Shown here: piece after piece, positions 17,467 to 26,766 of the stretch
Layout: the number at the start of each line of letters is the position of its first letter
How positions within the stretch are numbered: the stretch's first letter is position 1
Assembly: GCF_017310015.1 (NCBI RefSeq)
Contig: NZ_CP022297.1
Location: 1,240,001 to 1,304,000, forward strand
Direction: 5' to 3'
Origin: Marinobacterium iners
GTDB taxonomy: Bacteria; Pseudomonadota; Gammaproteobacteria; Pseudomonadales; Balneatricaceae
Length of the DNA: 64,000 nt
Notes under the pieces: model-generated
Databases searched by the model: none
Seen by the model: the letters and a program-made list of their open reading frames with translations, nothing else
Told to the model about the DNA's origin: nothing
Position numbers and translations under genes: made by a program

Positions 17467-18585
17467 TCAGCCCAAGTGCTGCTGGAAGAAGGCTGCCAGC
17501 TTGTCAAACGGGATCACATCCATCTGGTCGTACAGGTCGGTGTGATTGGCGCCCGGTATGATCATCAGTTCCTTTGGTTCTGCTGCCGCAGCGTAGGCGG
17601 TTTCGCTGAAGTAGCGCGAGTGAGCCTGTTCACCATGGACGAACAGCACCGGGCGCGGCGAGATCTCCGTGATGTAGCTCAGGATCGGCATGTTCATGAA
17701 CGACAGCGGAGTGGTCAGCGTCCAGGCCGCGTTCGAGTTGATTGCGCGCGGATGGAAGCCACGCTCTGGTGATTTGTAGTAGGCCGCATATTCCACCACA
17801 AATTGCGGTTCACCGCCGCTCAGCTCAAGCGAAACCGGGCCATAGGCCGGGGCACCATTTTCGGCATCTTGCCAGCGCTGCCGACCCAGTTGCTCCAGGG
17901 TCTGGGTGCGTTGTTCCTGGGTCAGGCTGTCGTTATACCCCTTGGACATGACGCGGGTCATGTCGTACATGGTGCTGGCTACAACAGCCTTGACGCGCTT
18001 GTCCACTGCCGCGGCGTTCAGCGCCATGCCACCCCAGCCGCAGATACCGATAATACCGATACGCTCGCGATCGACATCCGGCAGCAGGCCGATGAAATCG
18101 ACCGCGGCACTGAAGTCTTCGGTACTGATATCCGGTGAAGCAACGTTACGCGGTTCACCGCTGCTTTCGCCGGTGTAGGAGGGGTCGAACGCCAGGGTAA
18201 CGAAACCACGCTCGGCCAGGGTCTGCGCATAGAGGCCGGATGATTGCTCTTTCACCGCGCCAAAGGGGCCACTCACGATGATCGCTGCCAGCTTGCCGCT
18301 GCTGTTTTTCGGCTGGTAGATATCCGCCGCCAGGGTGAAGCCATAGCGGGTCTTGAAGCTGACCTTGCGGTGGTCAACCCTGTCGCTCTTGGCAAAGGTC
18401 TTGTCCCATTCATCGCTGAGTGTCAGTGCAGACGGCTGTTGTTCTGACTGAGCGAAGGCCTGACCGGTGGTCATCGCGGCCACGCCCGCAGTCGCGGCAC
18501 CGATGCCGGCCAGCTTGATCAGGTTGCGGCGTGCCATGTTCGGTTCCTCCTGGTGAATGGGGGTGTTGTGGGTTTCATTGTTCAT
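17467..18585 (-). CDS. Tat-exported alpha/beta hydrolase (YcjY/dienelactone hydrolase-like)
   Basis: 372 residues from the ATG at 18585, which has a GGAGG site seven bases ahead. A second ATG at 18537 also has AGGAGG in front and starts directly with MARRNLIKL, so the true start may be there. ARRNLIKLAGIGAATAGVAAM is a twin-arginine signal ending in GQAFA, indicating export in folded form. The body is an alpha/beta hydrolase whose nucleophile elbow is GICGWGG, with cysteine in place of serine as in dienelactone hydrolases, and a late histidine in GANHTDLYD. It lies between an alcohol dehydrogenase and an MFS exporter on the same strand. Substrate unknown. Confidence 0.82.
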   Translation of the reverse strand: MNNETHNTPIHQEEPNMARRNLIKLAGIGAATAGVAAMTTGQAFAQSEQQPSALTLSDEWDKTFAKSDRVDHRKVSFKTRYGFTLAADIYQPKNSSGKLAAIIVSGPFGAVKEQSSGLYAQTLAERGFVTLAFDPSYTGESSGEPRNVASPDISTEDFSAAVDFIGLLPDVDRERIGIIGICGWGGMALNAAAVDKRVKAVVASTMYDMTRVMSKGYNDSLTQEQRTQTLEQLGRQRWQDAENGAPAYGPVSLELSGGEPQFVVEYAAYYKSPERGFHPRAINSNAAWTLTTPLSFMNMPILSYITEISPRPVLFVHGEQAHSRYFSETAYAAAAEPKELMIIPGANHTDLYDQMDVIPFDKLAAFFQQHLG

Positions 18586-18625
18586 GATGGAGCCTCCGTT
18601 AAGTGAGCCATTCTGCGCCAGCGAC

Positions 18626-19675
18626 TCAGTCGGCAAGCGTGGCGATATCCATGACAAAGCGGTACTTCACATCGCCCTTGAGCATGCGCTCGTAGGCATC
18701 ATTGACCTGATCGGCACGGATCATCTCGATGTCCGCGACGATGCCGTGCTCGGCACAGAAATCCAGCATCTCCTGGGTCTCCGGGATACCGCCGATCATA
18801 GAGCCGGACAAACTGCGACGTTTCATGATCAGGTTGAACACCTCCGGCGACGGATGTGGCGAGGACGGGGCGCCTACCAGTGTCAGGTTGCCGTCACGCT
18901 TGAGCAGGGTCAGAAACGCATCCAGATCGTGCGGCGCGGCCACGGTGTTGAGGATGAATTCGAAGCTGTTGGCATGGGCTGCCATCTCTTCGGCATTGCG
19001 TGAGACCACAACCTCGTCCGCACCCAGTGCCTTGGCGGCTTCGCGCTTGGATTCCGAGGTGGTAAACGCGACCACATGAGCGCCCATGGCATGGGCCAGC
19101 TTGATGCCCATATGACCCAGACCACCGATGCCGACGACACCGACCTTGTGTCCCGGGCCGACCTGCCAGTGGCGCAGCGGTGAGTAGGTGGTGATACCGG
19201 CACAGAGCAGCGGCGCCACGGCGGCCAGCTGGGCTTCAGGATGACGGATACGCAGCACGTACCGTTCATGCACCACGATCTGCTCGGAATAACCACCCAG
19301 GGTATGCCCCGGTGCGTCCGGCGTGGGGAAGTTGTAGGTGCCGATCATCTCATCGCAGTAGTTCTCCAGCCCCTCGGCACAATCCGCGCAGTGTTTGCAG
19401 CTATCGACGATGCAGCCGATGCCGACCAGATCACCAACCTGATAGTCGGATACATGTGCACCCACCGCCGCGACGCGACCAACGATCTCGTGGCCGGGCA
19501 CGCAGGGGAACAACGTGCCGGCCCATTCGGCGCGTACCTGGTGAATATCGGAATGACAGACGCCGCAGTAGGCGATGTCGATCTGCACATCGTGCGCACC
19601 CGGAGTGCGGCGAGTGATATTCATCGGTTCAAGCGGTTGGTCGCCGGCGTGGGCACCGTATGCGTGAATGGACAT
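18626..19675 (-). CDS. Zinc-dependent alcohol dehydrogenase (cinnamyl-alcohol/YahK type)
   Basis: 349 residues from the ATG at 19675, chosen because GAGGAG lies just in front; a longer frame starts at 19723. The catalytic zinc site is CGVCHSDIH with GHE further on. The structural zinc site is the CKHCADCAEGLENYC cluster. The NAD(P) fold is GIGGLGHMGIKLA. The layout matches the broad-specificity NADP-dependent aldehyde reductases YahK/AdhC. It is divergent from an AraC regulator of the YqhC type, which in enteric bacteria controls aldehyde reductases, so a role in aldehyde detoxification is likely. Confidence 0.9.
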   Translation of the reverse strand: MSIHAYGAHAGDQPLEPMNITRRTPGAHDVQIDIAYCGVCHSDIHQVRAEWAGTLFPCVPGHEIVGRVAAVGAHVSDYQVGDLVGIGCIVDSCKHCADCAEGLENYCDEMIGTYNFPTPDAPGHTLGGYSEQIVVHERYVLRIRHPEAQLAAVAPLLCAGITTYSPLRHWQVGPGHKVGVVGIGGLGHMGIKLAHAMGAHVVAFTTSESKREAAKALGADEVVVSRNAEEMAAHANSFEFILNTVAAPHDLDAFLTLLKRDGNLTLVGAPSSPHPSPEVFNLIMKRRSLSGSMIGGIPETQEMLDFCAEHGIVADIEMIRADQVNDAYERMLKGDVKYRFVMDIATLAD

Positions 19676-19927
19676 GGGAACTCCTCGACATGAATTATTC
19701 GGGTGACCGCTGGCACGAGTCACTGATGATGTGGCATAAATTATTGCTGCCTTTTGTCATGCACCGATATAACGATCCATTGGTTCTATTGCCTGATCCG
19801 ATGAGTTTGCATCCGTTCAGGATATTTTGGTTTCAGTTTGGGGTAGGCTTGAAAAGTACGGCAGGCGCTGTTTTGCCTTGCCATGAGCCGCTTGGAAATC
19901 GTCAAACCGGGGGAACAGGAATCAGGC

Positions 19928-20851
19928 ATGAACACGTCAACCAGGCTGCATGCGTCTTGCAGCCCCCTGCAACAGGCACTGGTGCCTCTCATCGATCGTT
20001 GGACTCTGGAGCAGACGGATGTCGCGACCGCGATCCCGGGGTTCAACCTGTTCCGCCGCGAAGCGCCCACACCGCCAGCGTTTTGCCTGATCAAACCGAG
20101 CATCGTGCTGGTGGTGCAGGGCAACAAACAGGTGTTCGCCGGCGATGAGGCCTATCCCTACGATATCTCCCGTTTCCTGATCACTTCACTGGAGCTGCCC
20201 GCCAAGTCGGAAACATTGACGGCGAGCACCGAGGCTCCCTGCCTGGGGCTGAATCTGGAGCTGGATTCTCGACTGATAACCGAGATGCTCGCGCACGGAG
20301 AGGTACCGGCTGCCGAGAGCAGTGCCGGCGACGGTTGTTTCGGCACTGGCGTTGTAACGCCGCTGATACTGGATCCATTCAAGCGACTGCTGGAACTTCT
20401 GGACGAGCCTGCGGCCATCACGGCACTGGCCCCCGGGATCATACGTGAAATCCATTACCGTCTACTCACCAGTGACCAAGGCAGTCGGCTGCGCCAGATC
20501 GCCTCGGTGGGGGGGCAAGGGTACAAGATCGCAAAAGCAATCGACTGGCTTTGTCTGCATTATGCCGAGCCACTGCGTATTGATGCCTTGGCGGCCTCCG
20601 TGCAAATGAGCTCGCCCAGCTTTCACAGCCATTTTCGCCGACTGACAGGCATGAGTCCGCTGCAATATCAGAAGTGGCTGCGTCTTAGCGAAGCTAAACG
20701 GCTGATGTTGAGCGAATATTTGGATGCCGCCAGTGCTGCTTACACCGTGGGTTATGAGAGCCCATCCCAGTTCAGCCGCGAGTATAGCCGTATGTTCGGG
20801 ACTTCGCCCAAGCGTGATATAGAGGCGTTGCGTGCCCAGGCGGCCAACTGA
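19928..20851 (+). CDS. AraC family regulator (YqhC-like)
   Basis: 307 residues from the ATG at 19928. The N-terminal part (RREAPTPPAFCLIKPSI, VVQGNKQVF) matches the AraC_N domain found in YqhC and relatives. The C-terminal 100 residues hold two helix-turn-helix motifs (LAASVQMSSPSFHSHFR and AYTVGYESPSQFSREY). It is transcribed away from the alcohol dehydrogenase and probably activates that gene and the following hydrolase and exporter in response to aldehydes or electrophiles, as YqhC does for yqhD. The 250-base intergenic region would carry the shared control sites; no obvious repeat stands out. Confidence 0.88.
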   Translation: MNTSTRLHASCSPLQQALVPLIDRWTLEQTDVATAIPGFNLFRREAPTPPAFCLIKPSIVLVVQGNKQVFAGDEAYPYDISRFLITSLELPAKSETLTASTEAPCLGLNLELDSRLITEMLAHGEVPAAESSAGDGCFGTGVVTPLILDPFKRLLELLDEPAAITALAPGIIREIHYRLLTSDQGSRLRQIASVGGQGYKIAKAIDWLCLHYAEPLRIDALAASVQMSSPSFHSHFRRLTGMSPLQYQKWLRLSEAKRLMLSEYLDAASAAYTVGYESPSQFSREYSRMFGTSPKRDIEALRAQAAN

Positions 20852-20905
20852 TAGATTGATTGGTAATGGCCGCTTTTCCGTTAACGTCCCTGACACTGGG
20901 AGCCA

Positions 20906-21025
20906 TCAACAAACTCTGACGTATGCAAAGGGCCAAATACTGCTGATTGGTTGTCCGTCAAAGCAGCCCACCACGAACTCAATAGCATTGGTCTCATAGG
21001 CCAGGGTTTTAAATTTGAGCTTCAT
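20906..21025 (-). pseudogene. Remnant of a type III restriction / DEAD-helicase N-terminus
   Basis: On the minus strand an ATG at 21025 opens a 39-codon frame whose first 26 residues (MKLKFKTLAYETNAIEFVV, then GCFDGQP) resemble the start of restriction endonuclease subunits and related helicases, which begin MKLKFKxQxYQTxAV and end this block with GQP. The frame then runs into unrelated residues and a stop; no helicase motif follows. Remaining DNA between the AraC stop and 21183 holds only short frames on both strands, including further broken minus-strand peptide. I read it as the scar of a lost restriction gene at the edge of the inserted block. The match is from memory and unverified. Confidence 0.4.
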
Positions 21026-21183
21026 TGGGCTATTGCCTACAACAGTTTGTAGAGTCTGCAGACTTTACTACTGAACTTGAGGAGTATGTATCTGACTTTG
21101 CGCTCCACAAGGTCTTTTGTTGCCATTGCGACGTCCACAAACGGTTAACCATCCCGGTTGTGCTCCAGGTATTCGATAGGTAG

Positions 21184-22353
21184 TCAATCGGCCTTTTCCG
21201 GCAAAGGCGCTCCTGTCAGTCGAGCAAAAACCTCTACCACTCTGGGCAGCAGGTCGTCATTGAACTGGTAGTGTGGGCTGTGGCAGGGTGCCTGGAAGTT
21301 GTCCTCCCGTGCCATGCCAATCAGCGCGAACGCCCCCGGCACTTCGTTCAGGTAATAGCTGAAGTCTTCCGATGCCATGATCGGCAGCGGCAGGTTCTGC
21401 ATCTGCCATTCTTCCCCAAGGGAGGACTCAAGTGCGCGGCGGTATTCTGTGGCCGCTTCAGGATGATTGATGGTGGCTTCATAGCGCTTCACGGTTTCAA
21501 CCTGCGCCGTGACACCGTAGGTGCGCGCGGTGTCTTGGGTGATCTGCTCGATGAGTTCGTTCACCAGTGGACGCAGCTCGGGCTGTGCTAGACGGATGCT
21601 GCCCTCAATGCGAGCGGTCTCGGGTGTCACGGTCGGTGCACTGGGCGCTTCAATGGAGGCAACGCTTATCACGGTCGCGGACTGTGGCGGCAGGCGTCTG
21701 CTGACGATCTGCTGCAGGTTAAGGGTCACGGCTGCGGCGGCCAGCACCGGGTCGCGACAGATTTCGGGCTGACTGGCGTGGCCCCCTTTGCCGGTGAGGG
21801 TGATATGAAAGGTGCCGTTGCCGGACATGACCGGTCCATCGGGACAGGCCGCCTGTCCCCAGGGTATGGCGGGCCAGTTATGCCAGCCGTAAATACGGTC
21901 AATGCCGTTCAGCGCCCCCTCTTCAATCATTTTGCGGGCGCCATGACCGCCTTCTTCAGCCGGCTGAAACAGCAGTGTAACGGGGCCCGGAAGGTCTGTT
22001 TCGTGAGTCTTCAGCCAGGCTGCTGTTGCCCAAAGAGCTGCGGTATGGCCGTCGTGGCCGCAGGCATGCATACAGCCGGGCGATTCAGATCGGTAGGGCA
22101 GGTCGGTAAGCTCTTCGATAGGCAGGGCGTCTATGTCGCCGCGCAGGGCGATATGAGGTCCGCTTGCATCAGCAGCCAGAGTGGCAAGCGTGCCGTATTC
22201 TGCACAGCTGCGCCAGGCAATCCCCAGTTTGTCCAACTGTTCTCGGATCATTCGGCTGGTGTTTTGCTCCTGCCAGGTCAGCTCCGGCTGGCGATGCAGC
22301 TGGTGTCTGAATTGAACAGCCTCTTGCATGATGGCCTGCCATGAATGAGACAT
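21184..22353 (-). CDS. M20 amidohydrolase, possible DoeB2-type deacetylase
   Basis: 389 residues of the M20 aminoacylase/hippurate-hydrolase family. Binuclear metal motifs are present: CMHACGHDGHTA, PAEEGGHGA, WHNWPAIPWG and the C-terminal CHSPHYQFND. HQLHRQPELTWQE is the N-terminal signature. Such enzymes remove acyl groups from amino acids. In bacteria lacking the AstE-like DoeB, an M20 enzyme (DoeB2) deacetylates N-acetyl-diaminobutyrate in ectoine breakdown. This gene has the same direction as the aminotransferase/M24/dehydrogenase set 5.6 kb downstream, so that role is attractive, but family membership alone allows other acyl amino acids. Confidence 0.8.
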   Translation of the reverse strand: MSHSWQAIMQEAVQFRHQLHRQPELTWQEQNTSRMIREQLDKLGIAWRSCAEYGTLATLAADASGPHIALRGDIDALPIEELTDLPYRSESPGCMHACGHDGHTAALWATAAWLKTHETDLPGPVTLLFQPAEEGGHGARKMIEEGALNGIDRIYGWHNWPAIPWGQAACPDGPVMSGNGTFHITLTGKGGHASQPEICRDPVLAAAAVTLNLQQIVSRRLPPQSATVISVASIEAPSAPTVTPETARIEGSIRLAQPELRPLVNELIEQITQDTARTYGVTAQVETVKRYEATINHPEAATEYRRALESSLGEEWQMQNLPLPIMASEDFSYYLNEVPGAFALIGMAREDNFQAPCHSPHYQFNDDLLPRVVEVFARLTGAPLPEKAD

Positions 22354-22434
22354 GCCCCCTCCTTGTCAGTGGGTTGTACATCTTGTCATGTCACACAGTC
22401 TGGCAGAGAGTCTCGCCAACCCCCAAATCGATCG

Positions 22435-22971
22435 TCAGTCTGCCCAGCCCGAACCGATCGCTCTGAACGGCAGTTCCAGTTGCAGATCAGGCACTTTTTG
22501 AGCGACCCAGGCCGGAAAGGTATTGCTGTTGGGGCCGGGGAATACCCGGTATTCATGTTTCCAGGGGTAGTTTTGTGCCGTGCTCTCGATCTGGGTGATC
22601 AGCTCATCCACGCCTTCGCCACGACGATCCAGAATCAGCTCAGGCCTGGCGCCAAACCAGTGGCGGTCAGGTGTGTCCTGCTCGATGCGCAGCACCGGCA
22701 AGCCGCGCCGCTCGCGCCAGCCAACGACCTCGTATACGGTGTACTGATCCGCGTTGCGTGGTTTGAGCGCGATCCATGTGTGCACAGCGAAGATCCCTCG
22801 CCAGCCCCAGGCGTCTGCGGCATAGACTTGTATCACGGGCTCGGGTGTTGTGCTTGGGTCGGGAGCGATGCCGGCACTGGCACGGCTGGCGGTACGCCAG
22901 TCGTTGTTGGCACAGGCCGTCAGCAACGGTAACAACATCAGAATCAGCAGGTGTTTGGGTTGTATCATCAA
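22435..22971 (-). CDS. DUF3750-like lipoprotein
   Basis: 178 residues. MIQPKHLLILMLLPLLTACAN is a lipoprotein signal with lipobox LLTAC, the cysteine being C20. The mature part has AWGWRGIFAVHTWIALK followed by a WRERRGLP segment, which I associate with the DUF3750 family, a set of uncharacterised envelope proteins. No catalytic motif can be named. It stands alone between the M20 gene and the broken manC. The second Met (22968) is an equally good start. Confidence 0.7.
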   Translation of the reverse strand: MMIQPKHLLILMLLPLLTACANNDWRTASRASAGIAPDPSTTPEPVIQVYAADAWGWRGIFAVHTWIALKPRNADQYTVYEVVGWRERRGLPVLRIEQDTPDRHWFGARPELILDRRGEGVDELITQIESTAQNYPWKHEYRVFPGPNSNTFPAWVAQKVPDLQLELPFRAIGSGWAD

Positions 22972-23029
22972 GGGGCCTCCTGATTCAGCTTACGTAGCGT
23001 GCTTGCATACGGATTATTCGGTACCCATG

Positions 23030-24422
23030 TCACCCACGGCCATAGCGATCATCCAGCCGTTCAATATCGGCTTCATCCAGTACATCACCTGACTGGACTT
23101 CAAGAATCAACAGGGGTTCCATGCCATTGTTGGATAGCCGGTGCAGCTGTCCCTGCGCAATGGCGATGGATTGGTTGGCACCCAGCTCAATATGTTCAGC
23201 ATCCCGCGAGATGCTGGCATGGCCGCTTAGAACGACCCAGTGCTCGGCACGATACTGGTGGCGTTGCAGAGACAGGGCAGCACCGGGGTTGACGCTGATC
23301 AGCTTGACGCGAAAGCTGATCAGCGTCAAGAAGATGCTCGTAAAAGCCCCAGGGGCGGTGGACCCGGGGATGGTTGATCAGCTCGGATCGGCCCTGTTGC
23401 TGCAGTTCGGCTACCAGTTGCCTCATCTCGTTGGCGTAGTTCTTGTCGGCCAACAGCAAGGCATCCGGGGTATCCACCACCAACAGGTTGCTCAGCCCCA
23501 GGGCTGCAATCAAGCGCTCCCCACCCATGAACAGCGTGTTGTGGCAGTGTAAACGTGTCACCTTGCCCTGAGCGCGACAACCATCGGGTGTCTCAGGCAG
23601 CTGCTGTTCGAGGGCTGCCCAGCTGCCCAGATCCTGCCAGTGGGCCTGCAGTGCGGTAACGTGGCAGCTGGAAGCATGCTCCAGCAGCGCATGATCGATA
23701 GAGATCTCCGGGCAGGTTAGAAAGGGCTCGACACCCACCCGGATGAAGTCCAGATCGGTCGTGCGCTGTTGCCAGGCATGCTTGCAGGCTGCAATAAGAT
23801 CCGGCTGCAGGGGCGTCAGAGTTGCCAGTAATGTGTCCGCCCGAGTGAGTAACACCCCAGCATTCCAGAAGGCTCCGCGCTCAATGAGATCAGCCGCCTG
23901 CACCGCATCGGGCTTCTCGATAAAGCTTTCAACCTGCACCGGGTCTGCAGGGTCTGGCAGAATATATCCATATCCGGTTGCGGGATGATCAGGCACTACG
24001 CCAAAAAGGCAAAGCTGGCCGGATTCGGCGGCGGGTCTGGCACTTTCAGCCGCCTGCGCCAGAGAGTCAATCGGTTCGATCAGTTGGTCAGCCGGCAGGG
24101 TCAGCAACAGCTGGCAGGGTGTGCCCCGCTCAACGGCATCCAGTGCAGCCAGTACAAGACTTGCCGCCGTGTTACGGCCTTCGGGTTCCAACACAATGCG
24201 GCCTTGCAACCCCGTTTCCTGCAGCTGTTGGGCCAACAGAAAGCGATGCTCTTCGCGTCCTATCAGCAGTGCGGGGACTTGACTGATCTGAGCGGCGCGC
24301 TGCAGGCACTGCTGCAGAAGGCTTTGCTGGCCGGCCAGGCTTAAAAACTGCTTGGGATGATGCTGGCGGGACAGGGGCCAGAGGCGGCTGCCACTGCCAC
24401 CGGCCAGAATAACGGGCTGCAT
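23030..24422 (-). pseudogene. manC: Mannose-1-phosphate guanylyltransferase / mannose-6-P isomerase, frameshifted
   Basis: Two minus-strand frames together make one ManC protein. From the ATG at 24422, GGSGSRLWPLSRQHHPKQFL starts a full GDP-mannose pyrophosphorylase domain that reads normally to WGFYEHLLDADQL (about residue 370) and then continues 37 residues of out-of-frame sequence to 23196. The cupin (isomerase) part continues in another frame from about 23315 as FRVKLISVNPGA, then RAEHWVVLSGHA, ending at 23030. A single extra base (or two missing bases) near 23305-23320 explains the shift. That site lies inside a perfect 17-bp inverted repeat. The nucleotidyl-transfer half may still fold. 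A sequencing error is possible. No polysaccharide genes adjoin. Confidence 0.8.
23289..23329. repeat. 17-bp perfect inverted repeat at the manC frameshift
   Basis: TTGACGCTGATCAGCTT (23289-23305), a seven-base loop, then its exact reverse complement (23313-23329). It covers the codons where the ManC reading frame changes. Confidence 0.9.
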
Positions 24423-24538
24423 CTTGGGTCTCGGGTTGACGAAAAGCTGCAGTGTACCGCAAAGCGTTGCGAGATGGAGTGAAGAGAATCCGTCTCGGCT
24501 TTGCTAACATGTTGAAAACCCGTACGGATGAGACCGTT

Positions 24539-25990
24539 ATGCCTGTTGAAAATCTGCTTCCTGCTATTGTTTCTTCGCTGATCATCGCGCTGCTGGTTTG
24601 GGCGCTGGTCAGCTGGCGCAGCGGGTTGAAGCTTGAACGCGAGCGACAGGTTGCTGCCCAGCTTCAACTCCAGCTTGAGCAGCTGCAGGATGAAAGTGAC
24701 ATGCTGCGTGACCAGACTCAGCAACAGCAGCAGGAGCAACTCAGGCTGAAGGTCGAGCTGAGCCGGCTGCAGGTGCAGCATGACGAACGTCAGCAGGCCG
24801 AACGGCAATATGCAAGCTGGTGGCAGGAAGAGAAATCACGCCTCCAGTCACTGCAGCAAGAGTTGCAGCAGCTGCAATCTGAACACAGTGCCCTTAAGAC
24901 ACGGCGTGAAGAGCAGGAACGCCATTTCCAGCAGCAGATGGAACAGCTCGAAGCCAGTCGTGAGCAGCTGAAAAAGGAATTTGAGCAGCTGGCCAGCGAA
25001 ATTCTGGAGCGCAAGGGCAAGGCGTTTACCGAAATGAGTCAGCAGAGCCTTAACCATTTGCTGAATCCAATCCAAAGCGAGATGAAGGGGTTTCGGGAAA
25101 AGGTAGAGCATATTCACCTGCGGGAAACGGAGCAGCGTGTCCAGTTGCGTACCGAATTGCAGAATCTGCAACAGCTCAACCGAGCAATTACCGAACAGGC
25201 CGAAAAACTCACCACTGCTTTGCAGGGACAGAAAAAGGTTCAGGGCAATTGGGGCGAGTTGATGCTTGAGAACGTACTGGATAACGCGGGCCTCAGGGCC
25301 GGCGTCGATTACCGGCGTGAGGTGAGCTTCAACGGTGAAGATGGACGCCAGCGTCCCGATGCGATCGTCTATCTGCCCGGTGACAAGCACCTGATCATTG
25401 ATGCAAAGACCTCGCTGGCGGCCTACACCCGTTATGTCAATGCTGAACAGGACAGTGAACGTCAGCAGGCTTTGCGCGAGCATGCCCGTGCGGTTGCCGA
25501 TCGCATCAAGGAGTTGGCCGAGCGCCGTTATGATCGTCTGCCGGGATTGAATTCACCTGAAATCGTGATCATGTTCATCCCGGTGGAGTCGGCCTATGTA
25601 GAGGCGCTGAAGGCTGATGAAACCCTGTATCAGCGGGCACTGGAGCAGAATGTACTGGTGGCGACACCAACCACGCTGCTGACCAGTCTCAACATCGTGC
25701 GGCAGCTGTGGCGCTTTGAGGATCAGAGCAAGCATACCGCTGAGCTGGCTGACCGGGCCGAACGGTTCTACAACAAGCTGAACAGTTTTCTCACCAGCAT
25801 GCAGGATGTGGGCAAGAAGCTGGATGGCGCTCGCATCAGCTATGAGCGTGCGTTTGCACAGCTGTACTCGGGTCGAGGCAATTTGATCAAGCAGGCGGCC
25901 GAGTTCAAGGAACTCGGCGTTTCGGTGCAGAAAGAGCTGCCTGCAGACCTGGTCGACAAGGCCAAACTGGAGCTGGATACCGGTAGTTGA
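24539..25990 (+). CDS. rmuC: DNA recombination protein RmuC
   Basis: 483 residues from the ATG at 24539 (MPVENLLPAIVSSLIIALLV), chosen because the family begins with one membrane helix; the frame is open from 24452. After the anchor, residues about 35-230 form a long Gln/Glu/Leu-rich coiled coil. The conserved RmuC domain follows, with GNWGELMLENVLDNAGL, the nuclease-like stretch RPDAIVYLPGDKHLIIDAKTS, then FIPVESAYVEAL. RmuC limits inversion of short inverted repeats in E. coli, perhaps as a nuclease. It is divergent from manC. Confidence 0.93.
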   Translation: MPVENLLPAIVSSLIIALLVWALVSWRSGLKLERERQVAAQLQLQLEQLQDESDMLRDQTQQQQQEQLRLKVELSRLQVQHDERQQAERQYASWWQEEKSRLQSLQQELQQLQSEHSALKTRREEQERHFQQQMEQLEASREQLKKEFEQLASEILERKGKAFTEMSQQSLNHLLNPIQSEMKGFREKVEHIHLRETEQRVQLRTELQNLQQLNRAITEQAEKLTTALQGQKKVQGNWGELMLENVLDNAGLRAGVDYRREVSFNGEDGRQRPDAIVYLPGDKHLIIDAKTSLAAYTRYVNAEQDSERQQALREHARAVADRIKELAERRYDRLPGLNSPEIVIMFIPVESAYVEALKADETLYQRALEQNVLVATPTTLLTSLNIVRQLWRFEDQSKHTAELADRAERFYNKLNSFLTSMQDVGKKLDGARISYERAFAQLYSGRGNLIKQAAEFKELGVSVQKELPADLVDKAKLELDTGS

Positions 25991-26031
25991 CGTGAACTGT
26001 GCGCGATAGGTCTGACGCGTGACTCAAGGCG

Positions 26032-26511
26032 TCACCCACGGATCATGTCGTCCTGGCCGGTACTTCGGCTGAAAACGACCAGTTTGGACGTCATGATCTG
26101 GACAATATTCCCATCCTGATTGGATGTTTCCGAACGGACAGTGACAATGCCCCGGTCTGGCCGTGATCGGGAGGGTGTAACCTGGGTTATCTCACTTGTC
26201 ACCTGTAAGGTGTCACCAGGGCGTGTAGGTTTTGGCCAGCTGACTTCGACGCCGGCACCGATCAGGCCGCCTGCAACCGGCATTCCGCCCTCCACCAGCA
26301 GACGCATGGTTGTCGATGCGGTATGCCAGCCGCTGGCGGCAAGCCCTTCGAACAGGGTGTCTTTTGCCGCTGACGCGTCTAGATGAAAAGGTTGCGGATC
26401 GTAGCTGCGGGCAAATTCCACAATGGCCTTTTCATCAAGTTGTGCCGTACTGCTGGTGAATATCTGTCCAACGCTCAAATCTTCTAAATAAAACTTTGCT
26501 GGGGTAGGCAA
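26032..26511 (-). CDS. MaoC-like hot-dog dehydratase
   Basis: 159 residues of the MaoC hot-dog fold. YLEDLSVGQIFTSS is the typical N-terminus and FARSYDPQPFHLD carries the hydratase-2 motif with Asp and His (DPxPxHxD-like). Enzymes of this kind hydrate enoyl-CoA esters or act on mesaconyl-type substrates. It is divergent from the 3-hydroxybenzoate-hydroxylase-like gene 255 bases away, so the two may share control, but a pathway link is not proven. Confidence 0.85.
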   Translation of the reverse strand: MPTPAKFYLEDLSVGQIFTSSTAQLDEKAIVEFARSYDPQPFHLDASAAKDTLFEGLAASGWHTASTTMRLLVEGGMPVAGGLIGAGVEVSWPKPTRPGDTLQVTSEITQVTPSRSRPDRGIVTVRSETSNQDGNIVQIMTSKLVVFSRSTGQDDMIRG

Positions 26512-26574
26512 GGCATCACTCCTGTGCAGTGGGATTTTTAATGGTGACCATTATCAATCGGATCGAAGGATAGG

Positions 26575-26586
26575 TGATATTTATCA
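26575..26586. promoter_or_regulatory. Small palindrome in the MaoC/hydroxylase divergent promoter
   Basis: TGATA-TT-TATCA lies between the two divergent genes, with a further TTATCA at 26551-26556. It could bind a dimeric regulator such as a MarR protein, as for mobA in other bacteria. No regulator gene adjoins. Confidence 0.3.
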
Positions 26587-26766
26587 TCAAAAAAAGCGGT
26601 TCTTTTATCCGAGGAGACACTGCACATTCTTGATGAGCGAGCGTCTTGTCCCCATTTTCAGATGACAGGCTCGCGGCACCAATCCTCTAGTCTTCTTACA
26701 ACCAACAAACGCAAAGACGGGCTAAAGTCATACTGGCCCTGCGAATAAGGATAAGAGGATCGCGTA

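Noticed and set aside
23030..23329. Separate small cupin gene
   Set aside because: It begins with a TTG inside the inverted repeat and continues the ManC isomerase domain; it is half of the frameshifted gene.
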